From Clostridiales bacterium (GTDB lineage: Bacteria; Bacillota; Clostridia; Christensenellales; Aristaeellaceae): a stretch of 45,864 nt of DNA. The notes under the pieces are model-generated. The model ran no database searches. It worked only from the letters and a program-made list of their open reading frames with translations, and was not told where the DNA came from. Where the stretch lies: positions 1-45,864 of the forward strand of contig JAAYOH010000003.1 of assembly GCA_012520375.1 (NCBI GenBank), in the 5' to 3' direction. The position numbers and the translations under genes are program-made. Positions 41,249-45,864 of this stretch are shown one piece after another. Position 1 is the first letter of the stretch; every line of letters begins with the position of its first letter.

Positions 41249-42259
41249 TTACCAGAGCACCCGCGCAAATCCGGGCGAAATGGCCGGTTCATCATACAAG
41301 GCCTTCAATTCATCATCCAACTTCATCATCGTGAAGGATACGCCGGCCATCTCCTGGGAAGTGCACAGATCACCGTATTCAATGGCGTGGATCCGGATCC
41401 CCTTTTCCGCATACAATCTCTTCATTGCCCGGATGATGATCAGCAACTCCATCCTTGTCGTCGAGCCATAGCTGTTGACAATCAGCGCAACCTCATCATC
41501 CTCCCCAATTTTGAGGTCATCATTCATCACCGCAGAGAACATGATCCGGGCAGCTTCGTCTGCGGTGCAAAGCGGTTTGATCTCTACGCCGGGCTCTCCA
41601 TGCACCCCCATCCCCACATACATTTCCGTATCGCCGAGATGGAATATCGGTTCCCCAACAGCAGGCAAGGTGCACGACGTCAGGGATATACCGATTGAGC
41701 GACAATTGTCTCTGGCCTTTGTCGTTACGCGCAAAACTTCCTCAAAGCCATGACCGAGCTCGCTGGCCGCGCCTGCTATTTTAATGACAAATAAGTCGGC
41801 TGACGTGCCGCGCCTCTCGTCTTTGTCTTCCGGGCGCGCGGAAGCAACGTCGTCCCATACGCGTACCGTCTCAACGCGAATGTCATCCATTCTCGCCATG
41901 TCCTGGGCCATGTCAAAGTTAATGATATCCCCCTGATAATTGCCATAGATCATGATGACGCCGTCTGCAGTGTTCGCGGCTTTTATCCCTTCATAAATCA
42001 TGTCTGCGGATGGGGAAGCGAAAATATTCCCGTGAACCGCGCAGTCGCCCATGCCTTTTCCGATAAACTCCAGAAACAGAGGCTCATGTCCGCTGCCTCC
42101 GCCAATCAAGATCGTCGCTTTCTTTTTCTCCGGGATTCTGTTTTTGATCACAACGTTCATCCCTTCCAGCTTCCGGAAATTCGGTTGATTGGCGATGACG
42201 AATCCTTCTACCAGCTCGTTTGTCACCTCGAAAGGATCATTCAGAAACTTTTTCATCAT
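41249..42259 (-). CDS. dhaK: Dihydroxyacetone kinase subunit DhaK
   Basis: A 336-residue subunit that binds dihydroxyacetone covalently through a histidine, here in YVGMGVHGEPGVE. The N-terminal block FEVTNELVEGFVIANQPNFRKL and GGGSGHEPLFLEFIGKGM are diagnostic. The first of two ATG codons has GGGAGGG 8 nt upstream. Related subunits can act on other short ketoses (erythrulose, for example), so substrate is not certain. Base composition is clearly lower in GC than the inositol and fatty-acid operons, which hints at separate origin. Confidence 0.93.
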   Translation of the reverse strand: MMKKFLNDPFEVTNELVEGFVIANQPNFRKLEGMNVVIKNRIPEKKKATILIGGGSGHEPLFLEFIGKGMGDCAVHGNIFASPSADMIYEGIKAANTADGVIMIYGNYQGDIINFDMAQDMARMDDIRVETVRVWDDVASARPEDKDERRGTSADLFVIKIAGAASELGHGFEEVLRVTTKARDNCRSIGISLTSCTLPAVGEPIFHLGDTEMYVGMGVHGEPGVEIKPLCTADEAARIMFSAVMNDDLKIGEDDEVALIVNSYGSTTRMELLIIIRAMKRLYAEKGIRIHAIEYGDLCTSQEMAGVSFTMMKLDDELKALYDEPAISPGFARVLW

Positions 42260-42607
42260 AGCAATTTCCCTCCCATTACTTAAGACATATTCGAATCAGT
42301 GCTGGAACACTCAGGACGCTGTATTATATAATATTGTCGACCGCCTCTCTGCCGTAAGAGGAAAATATGTATCTATAATCTATAATGCAATCCCTCCACA
42401 TCTTTCAAAGGGAAAGTCGAAACCAAGCAACAGGCGACTACCTCATACCCATTCTATCGACTTCACGAAACAAAAGAAAAGAAAAGAGCCGTTATTTGTC
42501 GGTCTTGTTGTCGAAATATATCCCCCTATTGAAACCACGATCCACCTTCCATTTGGTTGAAGTGCTCATCAGGGCAAACGGGCGTCTCGCGCTCTCTACG
42601 GTTTAAA
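42260..42607 (-). other. Long AT-rich leader upstream of dhaK
   Basis: The stretch between the promoter at 42608-42636 and dhaK is about 350 nt, AT-rich, with no recognisable riboswitch. It holds a 25-codon frame on the minus strand (42569-42492, MSTSTKWKVDRGFNRG...), about 30 nt after the expected transcript start but without a ribosome site; it may be a leader peptide or a gene relic. A second TATAAT-like box (around 42322-42331) lies closer to dhaK without a good -35 partner. Confidence 0.4.
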
Positions 42608-42636
42608 ATGATAGCGTATGAACAGAGATTTGTCAA
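42608..42636 (-). promoter_or_regulatory. Sigma-A promoter pointing to dhaK
   Basis: Minus strand: perfect TTGACA (42636-42631), 17-bp spacer, TATCAT (42613-42608). It lies after the tRNA terminator, so it starts a new unit leading to dhaK and dhaL. Confidence 0.75.
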
Positions 42637-42682
42637 TTGTTCCTTCACAATCCCACGCCCTTTCCGCCTGTAGGAACCGGAC

Positions 42683-42719
42683 AAAAAAACAACGACCGCG
42701 TCCCATGGACACGATCGTT
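42683..42719 (-). terminator. Rho-independent terminator of the tRNA-fMet/tRNA-Met unit
   Basis: Minus strand: AACGATCGTGTCC (42719-42707) pairs with GGACGCGGTCGTT (42703-42691), 13 bp with two G-U pairs and a 3-nt loop, followed by TGTTTTTTT. It begins 7 nt past the tRNA-Met CCA. Confidence 0.88.
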
Positions 42720-42725
42720 CCTCCG

Positions 42726-42802
42726 TGGTAGCGGCTATTGGATTTGAACCAATGACACTCCGGGTATGAACCGAATGCTCTGGCCAACTGAGCTAAGCCG
42801 CC
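42726..42802 (-). tRNA. tRNA-Met (CAU), elongator type
   Basis: The minus strand folds as a full cloverleaf: GGCGGCT acceptor pairing with AGCCGCT, D-loop AGCTCAGTTGGCCAGAGC, anticodon loop TTCATAC, T-loop TTCAAAT, encoded CCA. The anticodon stem lacks the three G-C pairs of initiator tRNA, so it is an elongator; tRNA-Ile2 with modified CAU is less likely. Confidence 0.92.
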
Positions 42803-42807
42803 AAATT

Positions 42808-42884
<77 letters not shown>

Positions 42885-42896
42885 TCGACAAAGATT

Positions 42897-42925
42897 ATTT
42901 TACCATATCCACTCCGGCTTGTCAA
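42897..42925 (-). promoter_or_regulatory. Sigma-A promoter of the tRNA-fMet/tRNA-Met unit
   Basis: Minus strand: TTGACA (42925-42920), 17-bp spacer, TAAAAT (42902-42897), 12 nt before the mature tRNA-fMet 5' end. Confidence 0.8.
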
Positions 42926-43164
42926 TGGCTCTTTCCTGTAAATTTACCAACCATATATTGTTAACCTTCTCTCACGGATCCTCGTCAAGCGTTAGAGAAA
43001 CGTTTTCCTCTTTGCCGCCGACATTTTCCGCTTTTGAACCGTGCCATGAATTGCCCTCCCGGAATTTGCGTGGGAAGGGGCGCTCGGGAATGCAAGAGGT
43101 CCACAGCCTGTGCAAACAGAGGAGACAGCCATCAAGGGCATTCTTCGCTGCGCCAGTTCCCGTT
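42926..43164. other. Intergenic stretch without recognised content
   Basis: Between the divergent tRNA promoters lie about 240 nt in which I see no gene with a ribosome site, no known small RNA signature and no clear hairpin. Its composition is mixed, with a more GC-rich middle part (43050-43160). An uncharacterised small RNA cannot be excluded. Confidence 0.4.
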
Positions 43165-43228
43165 TTCACATCTTTTCGAGAATTTTCCTATAATCCCTAT
43201 TGTTTCTTCGACCCGGTCGTGGTATTAT
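43165..43228 (+). promoter_or_regulatory. Two tandem sigma-A promoters for tRNA-Ser
   Basis: Promoter one: TTCACA (43165-43170), 18-bp spacer, TATAAT (43189-43194). Promoter two: TTGTTT (43200-43205), 17-bp spacer, TATTAT (43223-43228). The second would start about 40 nt before the mature tRNA-Ser end. Confidence 0.6.
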
Positions 43229-43274
43229 ATCTTTTGTTGACCGTTTGACCCACGGCCAATAAACAGTTGTATAT

Positions 43275-43364
43275 GGAGGAGTCGCCTAGCCTGGTCGAGG
43301 GCGCGCGACTGGAAATCGCGTATCGGCCACAAACCGATCGAGGGTTCAAATCCCTCCTCCTCCG
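43275..43364 (+). tRNA. tRNA-Ser (GGA)
   Basis: A 90-nt class II tRNA with long variable arm: acceptor GGAGGAG pairs with CTCCTCC, discriminator G, anticodon loop with GGA (GACTGGAAATCG), long variable arm (TATCGGCCACAAACCGAT) and T-arm GAGGG TTCAAAT CCCTC. CCA is not encoded, unlike the two Met tRNAs next to it. Confidence 0.95.
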
Positions 43365-43377
43365 CTTTTTGGTAGTC

Positions 43378-43429
43378 CTTGTGCGGCAAGGGTTTTCGAG
43401 CAGAAATCCTTGCCGCACAAGCGTTTTTT
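43378..43429 (+). terminator. Rho-independent terminator of tRNA-Ser
   Basis: CTTGTGCGGCAAGG (43378-43391) and CCTTGCCGCACAAG (43408-43421) form a perfect 14-bp stem with a 16-nt loop, followed by CG and TTTTTT. It lies 13 nt after the tRNA end. Confidence 0.92.
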
Positions 43430-43596
43430 GTCTTAATGGATTGTCGCCAAGACGAACAAATGAAACTTGAAAACGCCATTTTTAGAATAAAAGTGCACAC
43501 GAAATCCAGAAAAAATAGCCCGCCTTGAATCGCCGTCCTGGGGAAACTCCCCGCGCCCTGTTTACCCCGCTCCTTTATCTTTTTTCAAAGTTGATC

Positions 43597-45018
43597 CTAT
43601 TTCAAAACGGAAACAGCATCGCCGATCGTCTTTTCACGTGCTTCCCTGCCATATCTTTCGACATCGGCTCTGCTTTTCGCGCCGTGGGTAAGGCAGCCCG
43701 CGCCGCCGATGCAGCCGCCGGTACAAGCCATTCCTTCTATAAAATTGGCATCAAGAACATTTTTGCTCTTTTTCAGCAGCGCCATACGGCACTCTTCGAT
43801 CCCGTCACAAACCACAGCTTTTAAGTCAAAATCCACATTCTGCTCTTTCAGCCCTTGCGCAACGGCATCGGCAAGGCCGCCGCACCGAGCGAAGATCCTG
43901 CCGAAGTAGGAAGCATTGTCGAGCACGTCTTCGGGAAGCGTTGTGATGTCCATGTCTTTGCTTTCAAACAGGGCTTCCAACTCCTCAAAGGTTAAGACTA
44001 CGTCGATATTCGCTTTTACGTCCTCAAGTTTTGCTTCAGCCTTTTTGGCGGTACAGGGACCGATAAATACAATCTTTGCGTTTTCGTCGGTGCTCTTGAT
44101 ATATTTCCCCAAAGCCGCCATGGGCGAATGGTTGTGCGATACAAAGGGCAACAACTCAGGGAATGCCGATTCAATATACCGTACAAACGCGGGGCAGCAC
44201 GAACTGGTTAAAAACCCCTTTTCTGCAAGTTCTGCAGATTCCGCCTGCGCCACCATATCAGCGCCCAGCGCCGCCTCGATGACCTTGTAAAAGCCCAGTT
44301 GTTTGATGCCGGAAATGACCTGTCCTAACTTTGCATAGGTAAACTGACTTGAAATAGCGGGCGCCACCATGGCATAAACCTTATGTTTTGTATTGTTCTC
44401 ACTTTTTTTCATCATGTCGATCGCCTGCAAGATATAAGATTTGTCCATGATCGCACCGAAGGGACATTGATAAATACATGCGCCGCACTGGATGCACTTG
44501 TCATCGTCAATACAGGCTGCATCGTTATCGCCTATGGAAATCGCCTTTACCTTACAGGCAATTTGGCAAGGGCGATTGTGGTTGATGATGGCGGAATACG
44601 GGCAAACCTTGGCGCACAAACCGCACTCCACACATTTTGATTTGTCGATATGAGCCACATGGTTCCGGTCAAAATAGATCGCATCTTTTTTGCATACATC
44701 CTGGCAACGGTGTGCCAAGCATCCGCGGCAGGAAGCGGACACTTCATAACCGGCCGTAGGACATTCATCACAGGCAATATCTATGACCTCAATAATGTTG
44801 GGATTGTCGGCATCGCCGCCCATGGCAAGCTTGACGCGTTCGCCCAAAATCGCCCGCTCTTTATAGACGCAGCAACGCATGGTGGGCCTTTGACCGGGGA
44901 TAATCGTTTTGGGAATCCCCATGACGTTTTCCATGAGGGTATCATTCCAAGCGTAGCGGGCAACTTCACGCAACACCATATGTTTCAGGTATTGTATCCT
45001 GGTGTCGAACTTTCTCAT
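43597..45018 (-). CDS. [FeFe]-hydrogenase-like protein (group B type)
   Basis: A 473-residue iron-sulfur protein. The N-terminal half has a Cys-rich part (CDECP..., SCRGCLAHRCQDVC, residues 83-109) and two ferredoxin-like 4Fe-4S motifs (CVECGLCAKVCP, 129-140; CIQCGACIYQCP, 175-186). The C-terminal half has the H-cluster motifs: L1 TSSCCPAF (271-278), L2 GPCTAKKAE (320-328, Gly where many have Met) and L3 MACTGGCIGGAGC (about 434-446). This pattern fits monomeric ferredoxin-linked group B [FeFe]-hydrogenases, making H2 from reduced ferredoxin in fermentation. The maturation genes hydE, hydF and hydG are not in the window. GGGAGGG precedes the ATG. Lower GC than the operons to the left. Confidence 0.85.
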   Translation of the reverse strand: MRKFDTRIQYLKHMVLREVARYAWNDTLMENVMGIPKTIIPGQRPTMRCCVYKERAILGERVKLAMGGDADNPNIIEVIDIACDECPTAGYEVSASCRGCLAHRCQDVCKKDAIYFDRNHVAHIDKSKCVECGLCAKVCPYSAIINHNRPCQIACKVKAISIGDNDAACIDDDKCIQCGACIYQCPFGAIMDKSYILQAIDMMKKSENNTKHKVYAMVAPAISSQFTYAKLGQVISGIKQLGFYKVIEAALGADMVAQAESAELAEKGFLTSSCCPAFVRYIESAFPELLPFVSHNHSPMAALGKYIKSTDENAKIVFIGPCTAKKAEAKLEDVKANIDVVLTFEELEALFESKDMDITTLPEDVLDNASYFGRIFARCGGLADAVAQGLKEQNVDFDLKAVVCDGIEECRMALLKKSKNVLDANFIEGMACTGGCIGGAGCLTHGAKSRADVERYGREAREKTIGDAVSVLK

Positions 45019-45160
45019 AAGGTCCCTCCCGGAAATCCTTCACATGTATTCTTTTCCCAATTTTCCTGGAGCGCTTGGACGACTCCTCAGCCAGGTTCAC
45101 CTTTATCCTGATATTTTTGCCACGATTCGATCCTGTCTGATGACAGCGATCCTCCGGTCT

Positions 45161-45430
45161 TCATCCCTTGTCCTCTGCCAGCTTCGCCAGCTCCCTGAAC
45201 CGCCCCACTATGTAGTCGTAGTTCTCCCGTTTGTGGGGGATCAAGCATTTGGAGCAGTCTTTGACGCCTTCCTCGTTGTAGCGGCAATTGCCCTTGCACC
45301 CCCTCCCCAGGGCGTACAAGGGGCAGTAGCAGAACAGGCAGTTGAAGTCCTCCGGCTTATCCGTCTCATGACAGGGGAAGTATTCGCAGTCCCTGTTCTG
45401 AAAGAATTTGTGGCTCCCCGCCATCCCCAT
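45161..45430 (-). CDS. Cysteine-rich small domain protein (probable metal binder)
   Basis: An 89-residue protein with the pattern of the cysteine-rich small domain family: FFQNRDCEYFPCHETD, FNCLFCYCPLYALGRGCKGNC and VKDCSKCLIPH, about nine conserved Cys and two His. The family is thought to bind metal and is often near cobalamin genes, but its function is not known. The ATG at 45430 has GGAGAGG upstream; 45424 is an alternative. It lies between a metal-type regulator and the hydrogenase gene, all on the minus strand, with 142 nt before the hydrogenase. Confidence 0.85.
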   Translation of the reverse strand: MGMAGSHKFFQNRDCEYFPCHETDKPEDFNCLFCYCPLYALGRGCKGNCRYNEEGVKDCSKCLIPHKRENYDYIVGRFRELAKLAEDKG

Positions 45431-45513
45431 CCATTCCTCTCCGTCTCTTCCCAGGCGCCATGCCGGGGTTTTGGCATGAGAAAAACAATCATGCCCCAAA
45501 TCCCTGCGATCGT

Positions 45514-45864
45514 TTACGTACCGCTGCCCATCCGGTCCCGCATGTGTTCCTTGATGGCGTCAAAGGATTTCTGGCTGATGTAGTGCTCCATCTTGCAGGC
45601 GTCCTCCGTCGCGGTCTCGGAATCGACGCCCAGGCTTTCCAACATCTTCGTCAGTACCCGGTGGCGTTCATAGATGTTCTCAGCGCGAGCCCGTCCGCTT
45701 TCGGTCAGCGTGATCCCGCCTTTCCCGTCGATTTCGATGAATTCGTCGTTCTTTAAAAGTCCCATAGCGCGGCTCACGGAGGGCTTTGAGAAATTCATAC
45801 GGTCCGCCACGTCCACGGAACGGACGATGCTTCTTTCACGGGAGAGAATCAGGATCGTCTCCAG
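45514..45864 (-). CDS. DtxR/MntR-type metal-dependent regulator (5' part outside window)
   Basis: The frame is open to the last base of the window; the visible 116 residues start LETILILSRERSIVRSVDVA, inside the winged helix, so the true start is outside. The recognition helix region FSKPSVSRAMGLLKNDEFIEID and the GGITLTESGRARAENIYERH block, followed by VLTKMLESLGVDSETATEDACKMEHYIS with the Cys and His of the metal site, are typical of DtxR/MntR/IdeR. In this family Fe2+ or Mn2+ activates DNA binding. It probably controls metal genes to the right; a link with the downstream Fe-S genes is possible. Confidence 0.88.
   Translation of the reverse strand: METILILSRERSIVRSVDVADRMNFSKPSVSRAMGLLKNDEFIEIDGKGGITLTESGRARAENIYERHRVLTKMLESLGVDSETATEDACKMEHYISQKSFDAIKEHMRDRMGSGT

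Noticed and set aside
42926-43164. Possible structured small RNA (6S or SRP RNA) between the tRNA units
   Set aside because: None of the conserved sequence of those RNAs was recognised, and no long stem is apparent.
43197-43500. Frames on both strands around tRNA-Ser with sequences such as RRRDLNPRS
   Set aside because: These come from translating a tRNA and its terminator, a well-known false protein signal.
43430-43596. Possible terminator for the hydrogenase gene
   Set aside because: A short GGGGA-GTT-TCCCC stem is present, but the T-run lies about 33 nt further, so I cannot call a canonical terminator.

Overview
The window looks like a chromosomal stretch of a GC-rich anaerobic Firmicute, most likely a gut-type Clostridia (possibly Christensenellales-like; inferred from gene content and style, not proven). 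Supporting signs: sigma-A promoters of TTGACA/TATAAT type with 17-18 bp spacers, strong GGAGG ribosome sites, a tmRNA tag of Firmicute type (ANEDNFVPVAA after the tRNA alanine), FabK-type enoyl-ACP reductase, a DhaKL kinase and an [FeFe]-hydrogenase-like protein. No CRISPR array, rRNA or phage block is visible.

Layout. 1-1.52 kb: right end of an IS66-family element. 1.6-2.5 kb: ssrA and smpB, 3 nt apart. 2.6-7.7 kb: MATE exporter, convergent PflX-like radical SAM protein with proA, then a divergent operon of a 90-aa unknown, a RadC-like protein and a dCMP deaminase. 7.8-12.7 kb: VanW protein, then trigger factor, clpP and clpX. 12.8-14.8 kb: a large PAS-repeat protein ending in a winged-helix DNA-binding domain. 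14.8-24.2 kb (minus): a compact fatty-acid synthesis operon, acpP-fabK-fabD-fabG-fabF-accB-fabZ-accC-accD-accA, ending in a translationally coupled AMP-forming acyl-CoA synthetase. 24.3-39.5 kb (minus): an inositol operon in transcript order: sugar ABC transporter (binding protein, ATPase, permease), iolE, iolB, iolD, two iolG paralogues, an archaeal-type (class II) GAPDH, an archaeal-type PGK, a LarA-family nickel racemase/epimerase and RecD2. A divergent DeoR-family regulator (39.6 kb) probably controls it. 40.4-45.9 kb: visibly lower-GC DNA with dhaLK, tRNA-fMet, tRNA-Met and tRNA-Ser, an [FeFe]-hydrogenase-like protein, a Cys-rich small protein and the 3' part of a DtxR/MntR-type regulator.

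How it fits together. The ABC system would import inositol; IolG oxidises it, IolE dehydrates, IolD opens the ring and IolB isomerises to 2-deoxy-5-keto-gluconate. The kinase (IolC), aldolase (IolJ) and IolA needed to finish the classical route are absent here. Instead the operon carries an archaeal-type GAPDH/PGK pair, which would process the triose phosphate released by inositol breakdown, and a LarA homologue with intact cofactor and catalytic residues. This replacement of the usual bacterial lower-glycolysis enzymes by an archaeal-type pair inside a catabolic operon is the most unusual feature of the window. The acyl-CoA synthetase at the end of the fatty-acid operon and the PAS-winged-helix regulator next to it form a second point of interest.
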